The position numbers were made by a program, and so were the translations under genes. Of a stretch of DNA of 64,000 bases, positions 21,482 through 33,083 are shown piece after piece (position 1 is the first letter of the stretch; every line of letters begins with the position of its first letter). The stretch is taken from the NCBI RefSeq assembly GCF_001044235.1, contig NZ_JYNL01000004.1, positions 105,735-169,734 of the forward strand. The letters run 5' to 3'. A model generated the notes under the pieces. It was not told where the DNA came from and made no database searches. It saw only the letters and a program-made list of their open reading frames with translations. This DNA comes from Mycolicibacterium chlorophenolicum. Its GTDB lineage: Bacteria; Actinomycetota; Actinomycetes; Mycobacteriales; Mycobacteriaceae.

Positions 21482-21558
21482 GGGGCGACTGTACCCGCCA
21501 CAGGTCGCTGCGCGTGTCGACCTCTGCGGCGATTCGGCAGGTTGACGGCGTGAGCGGG

Positions 21559-22035
21559 TCAGCCCGGCGCCGGGTCGGCGTCCGGCGGCGCGTCTTCGGG
21601 AGACCGGCAGCAATGCTGCAACCACAGTGCCGCCACCACCAGCGCCAGCGCGCACAACCCCGCGATCACCGCGCCCGGGGAGTCGGCAGCGGCCACCCTC
21701 AGCGTGCCCCGCCGGGGCAGCACATAGGCCGACACGGCCAGCCACCACCCGAGCACCACGGCGCCCATCCACGCCGAGGCTTTCGCGATGAGCACCGACC
21801 GGGCGACCGCGAGAGGATGCAGCCGTCCCCGGCCCACCCCGATCTCGGCGTCCCGAATGCGCGCCCGGACATAGAAGCCCCACCCGGCGAGGCCGATCGC
21901 GACGCCCAGCAACGACATGCCGGTCCACACCGTGATCGGCGGGAAGTACCGGTACGTCGCCCGCACCAGCAGGTAACCCAGCACCGCGGCGGCGACCACC
22001 GCGGCAGCCAGGTCGCGTTTGCGCGTCGGCCCCAT
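21559..22035 (-). CDS. DUF3180 membrane protein, Rv3605c-like
   Basis: Small integral membrane protein of 158 residues with four predicted helices (about 10-26, 35-55, 85-107, 122-141). The ATG at 22035 overlaps the folK stop (ATGA), so it is translationally coupled to the folate genes, an arrangement also present in M. tuberculosis. There is no catalytic motif. Its conserved place after folK suggests a link to folate or envelope function, which remains a guess. Confidence 0.82.
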   Translation of the reverse strand: MGPTRKRDLAAAVVAAAVLGYLLVRATYRYFPPITVWTGMSLLGVAIGLAGWGFYVRARIRDAEIGVGRGRLHPLAVARSVLIAKASAWMGAVVLGWWLAVSAYVLPRRGTLRVAAADSPGAVIAGLCALALVVAALWLQHCCRSPEDAPPDADPAPG

Positions 22036-22562
22036 CAGGTCGCGGCCCCGAACCGCAGCGCGTGCTCCGTGCGCCGCACCCCGGCGCGTTCGCCGGGATC
22101 GACGGCGGCCAGCAGCGACTCCACACCCACCGGCCGACCGGCGACGGTCAGCGTCGCCTCCGGGTCGACCGCCAGCCACGGCACGAGCACGAACGCACGC
22201 ACGTGCGCGTACGGATGCGGCAGCGTGAGCACGTCGTCGTGAACGCTCACCTGCTGGTCGCCGTCGTGCACCACCACCAGATCCACGTCGAGCGTCCTGG
22301 GTCCCCACCGCTGCTCGCGGACGCGCTGCGCCGCGTCCTCGAGTTCGTGCGCTCGACGCAGCCAACCGTGCGGATCACGGCTCGAATCATCGGCCAGCAC
22401 AACAGCATTGAGGAACGCACCCTGTTCCACCCCGCCCCAGGCGTCGGTCTCGTACACCGGTGAGACCGCGGTGACGGCGTCGCCGAGGCCGTCGACGACC
22501 GACTGCAGATGCGCCATCCGGTCCCCGAGGTTGGAGCCGATCGACAGCACCACCGACGTCAC
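22035..22562 (-). CDS. folK: HPPK, 6-hydroxymethyl-7,8-dihydropterin pyrophosphokinase
   Basis: Transfers pyrophosphate from ATP to the pterin before dihydropteroate synthesis. Of 175 residues, the diagnostic parts are SIGSNLGDR near the N-terminus and the PROSITE-type stretch [12 protein letters not shown], with [13 protein letters not shown] after it. ATG at 22562 overlaps the folB stop by four bases. It is standard length and has no fusion with FolB or FolP. Confidence 0.95.
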   Translation of the reverse strand: MTSVVLSIGSNLGDRMAHLQSVVDGLGDAVTAVSPVYETDAWGGVEQGAFLNAVVLADDSSRDPHGWLRRAHELEDAAQRVREQRWGPRTLDVDLVVVHDGDQQVSVHDDVLTLPHPYAHVRAFVLVPWLAVDPEATLTVAGRPVGVESLLAAVDPGERAGVRRTEHALRFGAAT

Positions 22563-22945
22563 TGCGGCGCCGCCCCGCGCCCGCCGCGCCGGGACCGGCG
22601 CGCGACGACGGCGACATCGGCGAAGTCCAGCGGGATCGGTGCAGCGGGTTTGTGCACCACGACCTCGACGGCGTGCACGCGCTCGTCGCCCATCACGTCC
22701 TCGGCGATCTCCGCGGCGACCGTCTCGATCAGTTGCCGCGCCGGGCCGCCGACGATGCCGGCCGCCCGCTGCGCGAGCGCGCCGTAGTCGAGCGTGTCGG
22801 CGAGGTCGTCACTGGCGGCCGCGGCCTGCAGGTCGATCCACACCGTGATGTCGACGACGAAGTCCTGCCCGTCGCGGCGCTCGTGGTCGAACACCCCGTG
22901 GTTTCCGCGAACCCGTAAGCCGCGCAACTCGATTCGATCAGCCAT
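22559..22945 (-). CDS. folB: Dihydroneopterin aldolase FolB
   Basis: Splits dihydroneopterin to hydroxymethyl-dihydropterin and glycolaldehyde. The 128-residue protein begins with [19 protein letters not shown], the family signature, and carries the active-site Lys in [11 protein letters not shown]. The C-terminal Arg/Gly-rich tail is extra. It overlaps folK by four bases and folP by eight, so folP, folB and folK are expressed together. Confidence 0.95.
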   Translation of the reverse strand: MADRIELRGLRVRGNHGVFDHERRDGQDFVVDITVWIDLQAAAASDDLADTLDYGALAQRAAGIVGGPARQLIETVAAEIAEDVMGDERVHAVEVVVHKPAAPIPLDFADVAVVARRSRRGGRGAAPQ

Positions 22946-23807
22946 GCCGTCCCGCCTGTTGCCCCGCCCGTTTCCAGGCCGCCACCACCGCCAGCGCGTC
23001 GACCGACGCGCGGACGTCGTGCACCCGCACTCCCCACGCCCCGTGCCAGGCCGCGAGCGCCGAGATCACCGCCGTCGCGGTCTCCCGGCCGCCCGGCGGC
23101 CGGGGCTGCCCGTCGGTGTCGGCCAGCAGCGCGCCGAGGAAACGCTTGCGCGACGCACCGACCAGGATCGGGATACCGGTCGCGACGAACTCGGGCAGCG
23201 CGGCCAGCAGCGCCCAGTTGTGCTGCGCGGTCTTGGCGAACCCGAGGCCGGGGTCGAGGATCAGTTTGTCGGCGGCCACGCCCGCGCGCACTGCGGCGTC
23301 GGCTCCGGCCATCAGTTCGTCGCGCACCTCGGCCACCACGTCGCGGTAGGACGGCGCGTCGTGCGGTCGGGCGGAGCCGACCGACCGCCAGTGCATCAGC
23401 ACCCACGGCACCCCGGCGTCGGCGACCACCCGGACCATGTCCGGATCGGCCCGACCGCCGGACACGTCGTTGACGATGCGCGCGCCGCTCTCCAGCGCGG
23501 CGCGGGCCACCCCGGCGTGCATGGTGTCGACGCTGACGGTGACGCCGTGGCCGGCGAGTTCGGCGATCACCGGCAGGATCCGGCCCGTCTCGACCGCCGG
23601 ATCGACCCGGCTGGCGCCCGGACGGGTCGATTCGCCGCCGACGTCGACGATCGCCGCACCCTGGTCGACCAACTCGATGCCGTGCGCGACCGCTCGGTCC
23701 CGGTCGAGATACAACCCGCCGTCGGAGAACGAATCATCGGTGACGTTGACGACCCCCATCACAGCCACGCTCGTCGGTGTGGAGGGCGGGAGGCTGGCGG
23801 TGGTCAC
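22938..23807 (-). CDS. folP1: Dihydropteroate synthase FolP1
   Basis: Condenses p-aminobenzoate with the pterin; the sulfonamide target. The 289-residue TIM barrel shows [24 protein letters not shown], the VNDVSGG segment, and GASRKRFLG near the C-terminus, where sulfonamide-binding residues lie. The ATG at 23807 overlaps the folE stop by four bases. It has the substrate-binding residues of FolP1 rather than of the inactive paralogue FolP2. Confidence 0.95.
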   Translation of the reverse strand: MTTASLPPSTPTSVAVMGVVNVTDDSFSDGGLYLDRDRAVAHGIELVDQGAAIVDVGGESTRPGASRVDPAVETGRILPVIAELAGHGVTVSVDTMHAGVARAALESGARIVNDVSGGRADPDMVRVVADAGVPWVLMHWRSVGSARPHDAPSYRDVVAEVRDELMAGADAAVRAGVAADKLILDPGLGFAKTAQHNWALLAALPEFVATGIPILVGASRKRFLGALLADTDGQPRPPGGRETATAVISALAAWHGAWGVRVHDVRASVDALAVVAAWKRAGQQAGRHG

Positions 23808-24412
23808 TTCCGCAAGATCAGTTCCAGGGCTTCAGCGCGAGATGCCTTGTCGGTCTTGAACTGTCCGCGCACCGCCGACGTCGTGGTCCGCGCGCCCGGC
23901 TTGCGGATCCCGCGCATCGCCATGCACAGGTGCTCGGCCTCGACCACCACGATGGCGCCGCGCGGATCGAGCTTGCGCATCAACGCGTCGGCGATCTGGG
24001 TGGTCAGCCGCTCCTGCACCTGGGGCCGCTTGGCGTACAGGTCGACGACGCGGGCCAGCTTGGACAGACCGGTGACCCGGCCGTCGCGGCCCGGGATGTA
24101 CCCGACGTGCGCGACACCGTGGAAGGACACCAGGTGATGCTCACAGGTGGAGTACATCGGGATGTCCTTGACCAGCACGAGTTCGTCGTGCTGCTCGTCG
24201 AAGGTGGTGTTCAGCACCTCGTCCGGATTGGTGTGGAGGCCGGCGAAGATCTCCTTGTAGGCGCGCGCCACCCGTGCCGGGGTGTCGACCAGGCCGTGCC
24301 GGTCGGGATCCTCCCCGACCGCGATGAGCAGCTCACGCACCGCGGCTTCCGCGCGGGCCTGGTCGAATTCCGGAGTGGTGATCGTGGCCGAACCGTCTTG
24401 CGACCGCGTCAT
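23804..24412 (-). CDS. folE: GTP cyclohydrolase I
   Basis: First step of folate synthesis, GTP to dihydroneopterin triphosphate. The zinc ligands are visible as [10 protein letters not shown] and the cysteine of HLCMAMRG, and the GVAHVGYIP segment is present. 202 residues, normal length, starting at ATG 24412, 17 bases after ftsH. It leads the folE-folP-folB-folK run. No tetrahydrofolate riboswitch is apparent in the short gap, so transcription probably continues from ftsH. Confidence 0.95.
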   Translation of the reverse strand: MTRSQDGSATITTPEFDQARAEAAVRELLIAVGEDPDRHGLVDTPARVARAYKEIFAGLHTNPDEVLNTTFDEQHDELVLVKDIPMYSTCEHHLVSFHGVAHVGYIPGRDGRVTGLSKLARVVDLYAKRPQVQERLTTQIADALMRKLDPRGAIVVVEAEHLCMAMRGIRKPGARTTTSAVRGQFKTDKASRAEALELILRK

Positions 24413-24429
24413 CGGGGTCTCCTCCGCTG

Positions 24430-26772
<2,343 letters not shown>

Positions 26773-26989
26773 GCGGTGCAGTTCATGTCGTGAGTCCGGT
26801 TCATATGTGTGCGGCCGACGGCGAGCCCTCCGGCCAAATCCTTCCAATACGCGCAGCTGGAAACCTCAAGGCTACCGCTAGACCAACGTTCGGCAGTTCC
26901 CGACGGCGTTCTGGCACCGAACGTGCATTCCCCGTCGTGATTCGGCGCTTCGGACGACAGTACGAGCACGTTCGGCGAAAGTTGAGGGT

Positions 26990-27934
26990 GTGCGAACGCG
27001 GACGGTGCACACGAACGGGGTCGCGCTGCAGGTGACCGAGGCCGGCGAACCGGGTGCGCCCGCGGTGGTGCTGCTGCACGGCTTCCCCGAACTGGCGTAC
27101 ACGTGGCGCCACCAGGTGCGGGCGCTGGCCGAGGCCGGTTTCCACGTGCTGGCCCCCGATCAGCGCGGCTACGGCGGCTCCGATCGACCTCCGGCGGTCG
27201 AGGCGTACGCGGTGACCGAGTTGGTGAACGACGTCGTCGGCCTGCTCGACGACATCGGCGCCGACGACGCCGCGGTGGTCGGTCATGACTTCGGCGCCGT
27301 CGTCGCGTGGGCGGCGCCGTTGCTGCACCCGGAGCGCTTCTCGGCCGTGGCCGGCCTCAGCCTGCCCCCGGTGCCCCGTCCCCGCGTCCCGACCACCGAG
27401 GCGTTCCGCGGGGTCTTCGGCGACCGCTTCTTCTACATCCTGTACTTTCAGCAGCCCGGCCCCGCCGACGCCGAACTGGCGCGCGACCCGGCGACCACGC
27501 TGCGAAAGCTTCTCGCCACCCCGCCGGCCGGCGACGAGGCCGCCACGCGGCGGATGCTCGCGCCCGGGCCCGCCGGGTTCCTCGACCGCATCGACGATCC
27601 GGGCGCGCCTCCCCCGTGGCTCGACCGCGCCGACTTCGACGTCTACACCGACGCGTTCACCCGCGGCGGCTTCACCGGTCCGCTGAACTGGTACCGCTGT
27701 TTCGACCGCAACTGGGAGCTGACGGCCGACACCCCGGCCGCGACGATCGAGGTGCCCGCGCTGTTCGTCGGCGGCAGCGCCGACGCGACGCTGGCGTACA
27801 CCCCGCGCCACCGCGCCAGCGAAGTCGTCACCGGCCCCTACCGGGAGGTGCTGCTGGAGGGCGCCGGACATTGGCTGACCGAGGAGTGTCCGGACGCTGT
27901 CAGTCGGCTGTTGATCGAGTTCCTTCGCGTCTGA
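26990..27934 (+). CDS. Epoxide hydrolase, EphA-like
   Basis: Alpha/beta-fold epoxide hydrolase of 314 residues. Features in order: oxyanion-hole HGFPE at 30-34, nucleophile Asp100 in GHDFGA, cap-domain Tyr in LNWYR, the acidic residue in the SADATLAYTP region, and catalytic His in GAGHWLTEE. The nucleophile is Asp rather than Ser, separating it from lipases. It starts with GTG at 26990. M. tuberculosis has ephA (Rv3617) in the corresponding neighbourhood after ftsH, so it is probably the orthologue, but other Eph paralogues cannot be excluded. Confidence 0.88.
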   Translation: MRTRTVHTNGVALQVTEAGEPGAPAVVLLHGFPELAYTWRHQVRALAEAGFHVLAPDQRGYGGSDRPPAVEAYAVTELVNDVVGLLDDIGADDAAVVGHDFGAVVAWAAPLLHPERFSAVAGLSLPPVPRPRVPTTEAFRGVFGDRFFYILYFQQPGPADAELARDPATTLRKLLATPPAGDEAATRRMLAPGPAGFLDRIDDPGAPPPWLDRADFDVYTDAFTRGGFTGPLNWYRCFDRNWELTADTPAATIEVPALFVGGSADATLAYTPRHRASEVVTGPYREVLLEGAGHWLTEECPDAVSRLLIEFLRV

Positions 27935-28004
27935 GGTGTGATCCCCCTCACCGTTGGGTATGTTTGCTGCGGGACGGGGCGCACTCCAGCGGGGGGAAAT
28001 TGGC

Positions 28005-29414
28005 ATGAACTTCATAGCAAAGCGGCGCACGCGTCAAAACCAGTGCCCTGACCGCGGCGAATTGGTCGCGGCGGCCCGCCGGGCGTTCACCGATCTGGGT
28101 CCGGCGGCGAGCATGGCGGAGGTCGCCGACGCGGCCGGGGTCAGCGAGGCCGAACTCGCCGTCCACTTCGGCGACCGCGACGCGCTACTCGTCGCGGTGA
28201 TCGACGATCTCGAGGGATCGCTGCGCGAGGAGCACCCCGTCACCCGGGCACCGGTCGCACTGCCCCGGCTGTCGGCGCGCCAGATGGTGCCGCCGCTGCT
28301 CGCCGCGGCAGCGGTGCTCTCGCTCGGCACGGCGCCGCCGTCGGCCGCCGTCGCCGCCGACGAGCCGGCGCCGGCCACGGTGCTGACGATCAGCCCGCTG
28401 TGGCCGGTCTGGTCGATCGACACCGCACTCGAGGGGTCGATGTGCGCGACCAACCGCTGCTCGACGGTCCCGTACGTACCGTTCGTCACCCCGGACGGCG
28501 TGCGGGCGCTCGACGCCCGGCTCTCGCAGACGACCGGCGTGCAGCCGGGCGGAAGCCCGACGATCGTGCTCGGGTTCAGTAACGGGGCCGGGGTGGCCGA
28601 GCAGTGGATGGCCGACAACGCCGGCAAGCCGGGCGCGCCGTCGCCGGAGGACGTGTCGTTCGTGTTGATCGGCAACCCGCGGCGCGCCTACGGCGGTACC
28701 CGGCCGCCGATCACGCCCACGGACTACCACGTGATCGACATCGTGCGGCAGTACGACCCGATGGCCGACTTCCCCGACAACCCGCTGAACCTGCTCGCGC
28801 TGGCCAACGTCGCCGCCGGAATGTTGTCGCCGATGCACCTGGACTACCGCAGCGTGGACCTCGACGACCCGGCCAACGTGGTGTGGACGGAGGGAAACAC
28901 CACCTACGTGTTCGTGCCGACGCAAGACCTGCCGCTGCTGCGGCCGCTGCGCGCGATGGGGATGACCGCACTGGCCGACGCGCTCAACGAGCCGCTGAAG
29001 GAAATCGTCGAAAAGGCTTACGACCGGCCGTATCTGACGACGCCCGCCGAGCCGTCGGCGCCGAACCAGGAACCGGCGTCTACCGACGACACCGTGGTCA
29101 CGGCCGCCGCCACGAAGACCGCCGTTGCCACGAAGGCGGCCGTCACCGCCGACGACACCGCCGACGAGACCGTCAACAAGCCGCCACGCCGGAAGCTGTT
29201 CTCGAAAAAGGTTGCCGCCGAAGAGGAATCGACCGCGGCGGCGACGTCGTCCGAGCCCGCCGGGAAGGACGAGCCGGCCACGGAGCCCGCGGAGAAGCCG
29301 ACGACCGCGACCGACACGCCCGAGGCCGCCGAGACACCGAAGCGCGACACCACCGCATCGAGCACGTCGAAGGCGTCGACGCCGCACCGCTGGGGGCGGC
29401 ACCGCCAGGAGTGA
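28005..29414 (+). CDS. TetR-type HTH domain fused to membrane segment and PE-PPE hydrolase domain
   Basis: A 469-residue protein with an odd layout. Residues about 17-75 look like a TetR N-terminal helix-turn-helix (AAARRAFTDLG, MAEVADAAGVSEAELAVHF). One hydrophobic segment follows (about 94-117, ending in an Ala-rich stretch). A PE-PPE-type serine hydrolase domain (about 125-345) has the elbow GFSNG (Ser192) and candidate Asp and His in YDPMADF and MHLDY. The last 120 residues are disordered and rich in Thr/Ala/Glu/Lys. The ATG at 28005 has a strong ribosome site (GGGGGGA). The internal Met94 could alone start a signal peptide. Confidence 0.75.
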   Translation: MNFIAKRRTRQNQCPDRGELVAAARRAFTDLGPAASMAEVADAAGVSEAELAVHFGDRDALLVAVIDDLEGSLREEHPVTRAPVALPRLSARQMVPPLLAAAAVLSLGTAPPSAAVAADEPAPATVLTISPLWPVWSIDTALEGSMCATNRCSTVPYVPFVTPDGVRALDARLSQTTGVQPGGSPTIVLGFSNGAGVAEQWMADNAGKPGAPSPEDVSFVLIGNPRRAYGGTRPPITPTDYHVIDIVRQYDPMADFPDNPLNLLALANVAAGMLSPMHLDYRSVDLDDPANVVWTEGNTTYVFVPTQDLPLLRPLRAMGMTALADALNEPLKEIVEKAYDRPYLTTPAEPSAPNQEPASTDDTVVTAAATKTAVATKAAVTADDTADETVNKPPRRKLFSKKVAAEEESTAAATSSEPAGKDEPATEPAEKPTTATDTPEAAETPKRDTTASSTSKASTPHRWGRHRQE

Positions 29415-29451
29415 CACCGCCGGCGGCGATCGGCGGGTTAGTGTGCCAGCC

Positions 29452-30189
29452 ATGCCGATCCCAGCCCGCGCCACGTCCCTCCGGTTCCCCCTCGCCGTCG
29501 CCGCGGTGGGCGTCGTCGCCGCGACGCTGGCCGGCTGCGACTCCCAGAGCGGCCCCACCCTGACACCCGGCTCGGACAGCCGGCAGGTGACCGTCGTCGG
29601 CGCCGGCGAGGTGCAGGGCACCCCGGACACGTTGACGGTCAACGCGTCGATGGAGTTCCTCGCCCCCGACGCCACCGGCGCGATGAACCAGACCAACGAC
29701 CGCCAGAAAGCCGTCATCGACGCGCTGGTGGGCGCCGGCATCGACCGCAAGGACATCGCCACCACCGCCGCCGATCTGCAGCCGCAGTACGGCAGCGACA
29801 GCACCACGATCTCCGCCTACCGCGCCACCAACGCGATCACCGTCACCATCCGCGACCTCGCCAAGGCCTCCGACGCGATCGGCCTGATCGTCAGCACCGG
29901 CGGCAACGCCACCCGGATCAACTCGATCAGCTACTCGATCGAGGACGATTCCCAGCTGGTCCGCGACGCCCGCGCACGGGCCTTCGAGGACGCCAAGGAC
30001 CGCGCCACCCAGTACGCCCAGCTCTCCGGGCTGGGGCTGGGCAAGGTCATCTCGATCTCCGAATCCGCCGCGCCGACGCCACCGGTGCCGCTGCCCGCGG
30101 CGCCGCGCGCGATGGAGGCCGCGGTGCCGCTCGAACCGGGTCAGCAGACCGTCGGATTCTCCGTGACGGTGGTCTGGCAGCTCAACTAG
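29452..30189 (+). CDS. lpqG: SIMPL-domain lipoprotein LpqG
   Basis: Exported lipoprotein of 245 residues with an Arg-containing n-region, hydrophobic core and a clean lipobox LAGC (Cys29). The rest is a SIMPL/DUF541 domain, starting with VTVVGAGEVQGTPD, the typical opening strand, and containing AFEDAKDRATQYA. Such proteins form oligomeric envelope assemblies of uncertain function. The neighbour hpt is shared with M. tuberculosis (Rv3623-Rv3624c), though here a molybdenum enzyme gene intervenes. Its stop overlaps that convergent gene by eight bases. Confidence 0.9.
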   Translation: MPIPARATSLRFPLAVAAVGVVAATLAGCDSQSGPTLTPGSDSRQVTVVGAGEVQGTPDTLTVNASMEFLAPDATGAMNQTNDRQKAVIDALVGAGIDRKDIATTAADLQPQYGSDSTTISAYRATNAITVTIRDLAKASDAIGLIVSTGGNATRINSISYSIEDDSQLVRDARARAFEDAKDRATQYAQLSGLGLGKVISISESAAPTPPVPLPAAPRAMEAAVPLEPGQQTVGFSVTVVWQLN

Positions 30190-32401
30190 TCGGTCCGACG
30201 GTGACCGGGACCCCGTTGAGCACCGCGGTGCCCGACAACGGGTCGAGCACCGAGCCGTCGTTGAGCTGGTTGACGTTGACGCCGGGTTGGCCGGCCGCCA
30301 GCTGTTGACCGGTGCCGGCGCGGTCGTGGCCCCAGCCGTGCGGCAGGGACAGCACGCCGCGCCGGATGTCCTCGGTGATCTCGACCGGCACCACCAGTTC
30401 GCCGCCCGCGCCCTTGACGACGGCGGTGTCGGTGACGCCGAGGTCGGCCGCGTCGTCGGGGTGCATCCGCAGCGTGCAGCGGTTGGTGCCGCCCGCGAGC
30501 GCGGGCAGGTTGTGCATCCAGCTGTTGTTGGAGCGCAGATGCCGGCGGCCGATCAGCACGAACCCCTCGGCGGGTGAGCCCAGGGCGCCGCGCAGCCGGG
30601 CCGTGTCGTCGACGAGCGCCGGCGGAGCGAGCTCGATGCGGCCCGACGGTGTGCGCAGCACGTCGAGAAGGCGCGGCTGCAGCGGGCCGAGATCGATGCC
30701 GTGCGGCGCGTCCTTGAGCCGCTGCAGGGTCAGCCCATCGGGCCGCGCGCCGAAGGCGTCGCCGTAGGCGCCCAGCCGCAGCATCATGTCCAGCCGGCGC
30801 TCGTACCCCGGCCCGTCGGGCAGCATCGCGGTCAGCTCGTCGACCGACCGTCCGGCCACCGGCGACCCGGCATCGGCGGTCTCCTTGGCCAGCGTCGTGG
30901 CGATCACCTGCTCGTCGACCAGCGCGGGGTCCGCGTCGTGCCCCAGCCCATAGATGACCAGCGCGATCCGCGACAGGATCTCCGCCTCGTCGGGTCGGCC
31001 CTGCAGCGGCAGCGCGGGCGGCGAGTACCGCGCGTTGTTACGGACCGCGAGACCGTTCAGCGCGAAGTCGAAGTGCGGGGCGTGGGACGGCGGCGGGGGC
31101 GGCAGGATGACGTCGGCGTGCCGGGTCGTCTCGTTGAGGTAGGGGTCGACGCTGACCATGAACCAGACGGACTCCAGCGCCCGGTCGAGCCGCTCGCCGT
31201 CGGGCGCCGACAGCACCGGGTTGCCGGCGACCGTGATCATCGCCCTGATCTGGCCCTCCCCCGGCGTCTCGATCTCCTCGGCGAGGACCGCGACGGGCAG
31301 TTCGGACAGCGCCTCGGGCCGGCCGGAGACGCGGCTGTGCCAGCGGCCGGTGACGAATCCGCGGCCGGGCCGGTGACCGCGCGGCGCCGGTGCGACCGGC
31401 GAGCAGGGGAACATCGCGCCGCCGGGCCGGTCCAGGTTGCCGGTGAGGACGTTCACGACGTCGACGAGCCAGCTGCCCAGCGTGCCGAACTCGACCGTCG
31501 ACGTGCCCATCCGGCCGTACACCGCAGCGCTGGGCGCGGCCGCGAGCTCGCGGGCCAGCGTCCGGATCTCCTCGGCGTCGACGCCGCAGTACCCGGCGAC
31601 GGTGTCCGGGGCGAAGTCGCGGGCCAGCGCTTCCACCTCCTCGAGGCCGGTGACGTGCTCGGCGAGCGCGCCGAGCGCGACCAGGTCCTCGTCGAACAGC
31701 ACGTGGGCGACCGCGAACAGCAGCGCGGCGTCGGTCCCGGGGCGCGGCGCGAGGTGACGGTCGGCGAGCTCGGCGGTGCGGGTGCGGGCCGGGTCGATGA
31801 CGACGAGCCGCCCTCCGCGTTTGCGCAGCGCGCGCAGCTTGCCGGGGAAGTCGGCGGCGGTCGCGAGGCTGCCGTTGGACACCAGCGGGTTGGCGCCGAT
31901 GATCACCAGGTAGTCGGTGCGGTCGAGGTCGGGCACCGTGAAAGCGACCGGGCTGCCGAACATCAGCCCCAGCGACACGTGCTTGGGCATCTGGTCGAGC
32001 GTGCTGGCCGAGAACACCTGGCGGGTGCCGAGCCCGCGGATGATCAGCGGCGGGTACAGCGCCCCCGCCACGGTGTGGGCGTTCGGGTTGCCGAGGTAGG
32101 CGCCGACCGCCGCGCCGCCGTGTTCGCGCAGCACCGCGCCGAGACCGTCGGCCATCGCGGCGAACGCCTCCTCCCACGTCGCCTCGGTCAGCACGCCGTC
32201 GCGCCGGACCAGCGGCGCCCGCAGGCGGTCGGGGTCGTTGTCGAGTTCGGGGAAGCTCGCGCCCTTCGGGCAGATGAAGCCCGCGCTGAACACGTCGTCG
32301 CGGTCACCCCGGGCCCTGACGACCCGGCCGTCGTCGATGGTCAGGGTGAGGCCGCAGGTGGCTTCGCAGAAGGGACAGATCCGGAGCGCGGTCTCAGGCA
32401 T
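30182..32401 (-). CDS. Molybdopterin oxidoreductase (DMSO-reductase family, one Fe4S4)
   Basis: Cytoplasmic molybdenum enzyme of 739 residues. The N-terminal cluster ligands are C9, C12, C16 and C44 (CPFCEATC and FICPKG), followed by the molybdopterin-guanine-dinucleotide domains (GANPLVSNGS; VVIDPARTRTAE; VDPYLNETTRHADVILPPP; C-terminal MHPDDAADLGV). No twin-arginine signal is present. It resembles the assimilatory nitrate reductase/formate dehydrogenase-like group, but the substrate cannot be told. It is inserted between lpqG and hpt relative to M. tuberculosis and stands alone, with a palindrome 33 bases before its ATG. Confidence 0.88.
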   Translation of the reverse strand: MPETALRICPFCEATCGLTLTIDDGRVVRARGDRDDVFSAGFICPKGASFPELDNDPDRLRAPLVRRDGVLTEATWEEAFAAMADGLGAVLREHGGAAVGAYLGNPNAHTVAGALYPPLIIRGLGTRQVFSASTLDQMPKHVSLGLMFGSPVAFTVPDLDRTDYLVIIGANPLVSNGSLATAADFPGKLRALRKRGGRLVVIDPARTRTAELADRHLAPRPGTDAALLFAVAHVLFDEDLVALGALAEHVTGLEEVEALARDFAPDTVAGYCGVDAEEIRTLARELAAAPSAAVYGRMGTSTVEFGTLGSWLVDVVNVLTGNLDRPGGAMFPCSPVAPAPRGHRPGRGFVTGRWHSRVSGRPEALSELPVAVLAEEIETPGEGQIRAMITVAGNPVLSAPDGERLDRALESVWFMVSVDPYLNETTRHADVILPPPPPSHAPHFDFALNGLAVRNNARYSPPALPLQGRPDEAEILSRIALVIYGLGHDADPALVDEQVIATTLAKETADAGSPVAGRSVDELTAMLPDGPGYERRLDMMLRLGAYGDAFGARPDGLTLQRLKDAPHGIDLGPLQPRLLDVLRTPSGRIELAPPALVDDTARLRGALGSPAEGFVLIGRRHLRSNNSWMHNLPALAGGTNRCTLRMHPDDAADLGVTDTAVVKGAGGELVVPVEITEDIRRGVLSLPHGWGHDRAGTGQQLAAGQPGVNVNQLNDGSVLDPLSGTAVLNGVPVTVGPTS

Positions 32402-32433
32402 GGCTTCGATCCTGCGTCCAGATCGACGAAATG

Positions 32434-32448
32434 GCGAGAACTTCTCGC
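32434..32448. promoter_or_regulatory. 15-base palindromic operator candidate before the molybdopterin oxidoreductase
   Basis: GCGAGAA-C-TTCTCGC is a perfect palindrome with a one-base centre, too tight for an RNA hairpin loop and so more like a protein-binding DNA site. It lies 33 bases upstream of the oxidoreductase ATG, where a regulator could block or recruit polymerase. Confidence 0.45.
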
Positions 32449-32455
32449 ACTTTCG

Positions 32456-32477
32456 CGCCCAAACGTGGGTTTGGGCG
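32456..32477 (-). terminator. Hairpin after hpt
   Basis: Nine-base perfect stem CGCCCAAAC/GTTTGGGCG with a four-base loop, directly after the hpt stop on the minus strand. A short GAAA tract follows rather than a U-run, so termination strength is uncertain. Confidence 0.5.
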
Positions 32478-32484
32478 ATGGGAG

Positions 32485-33063
32485 TCAGTCTTCGTAGACC
32501 TTCGGGTCCAGCGTGCCGATGTAGGGCAGGTCCCGGTAGCGCTCGGCGTAGTCCAGGCCGTAGCCGACGACGAACTCGTTGGGGATGTCGAAGCCGACGT
32601 ACTCGATCTCGACGTCCGCGCGCACCGCGTCGGGCTTGCGCAGCAGCGTGCACACCCGCAGCGAGCGGGGGTGGCGCGTCGCGAGGTTGCGCAGCAGCCA
32701 CGACAGCGTCAGCCCCGAGTCGACGATGTCCTCGACGATCAGCACGTCGCGGTCGTTGATGTCGCGGTCGAGGTCCTTGAGGATGCGCACCACCCCCGAC
32801 GACGACGTCGACGAGCCGTAGGAGCTGACCGCCATGAACTCGAGCTGGGTGGGCAGCGGGATGGCCCGGGCCAGGTCCGTGACGAACATGACCGCGCCCT
32901 TGAGCACGGTGATCAGCAGCAGGTCCTGACCACCCGCGCCGGGCGTCGGGTAGTCGGCGGCGATCAGCTCTGCGAGTTCGGCGGTCTTGGAGCGGATCTG
33001 CTCCTCGGACAGCAACACCGACTTGATGTCGCCGGGATACATTTCCGCAGCATGCGCAGGCAC
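32485..33063 (-). CDS. hpt: Hypoxanthine-guanine phosphoribosyltransferase
   Basis: Purine salvage enzyme forming IMP or GMP from the base and PRPP. The 192-residue protein contains the PRPP-binding loop [17 protein letters not shown] and the flexible-loop region [11 protein letters not shown], with the C-terminal [18 protein letters not shown] that contacts the base. ATG at 33063. It follows tilS by 20 bases, the common tilS-hpt pairing, and precedes a hairpin. Confidence 0.96.
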   Translation of the reverse strand: MPAHAAEMYPGDIKSVLLSEEQIRSKTAELAELIAADYPTPGAGGQDLLLITVLKGAVMFVTDLARAIPLPTQLEFMAVSSYGSSTSSSGVVRILKDLDRDINDRDVLIVEDIVDSGLTLSWLLRNLATRHPRSLRVCTLLRKPDAVRADVEIEYVGFDIPNEFVVGYGLDYAERYRDLPYIGTLDPKVYED

Positions 33064-33083
33064 GCCCTAGAGCGTAGCGGTGC

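Noticed and set aside
32434..32448. The GCGAGAA-C-TTCTCGC palindrome as a terminator of hpt
   Set aside because: A one-base centre cannot form a stable RNA loop, and a better hairpin lies just before it (32456-32477).
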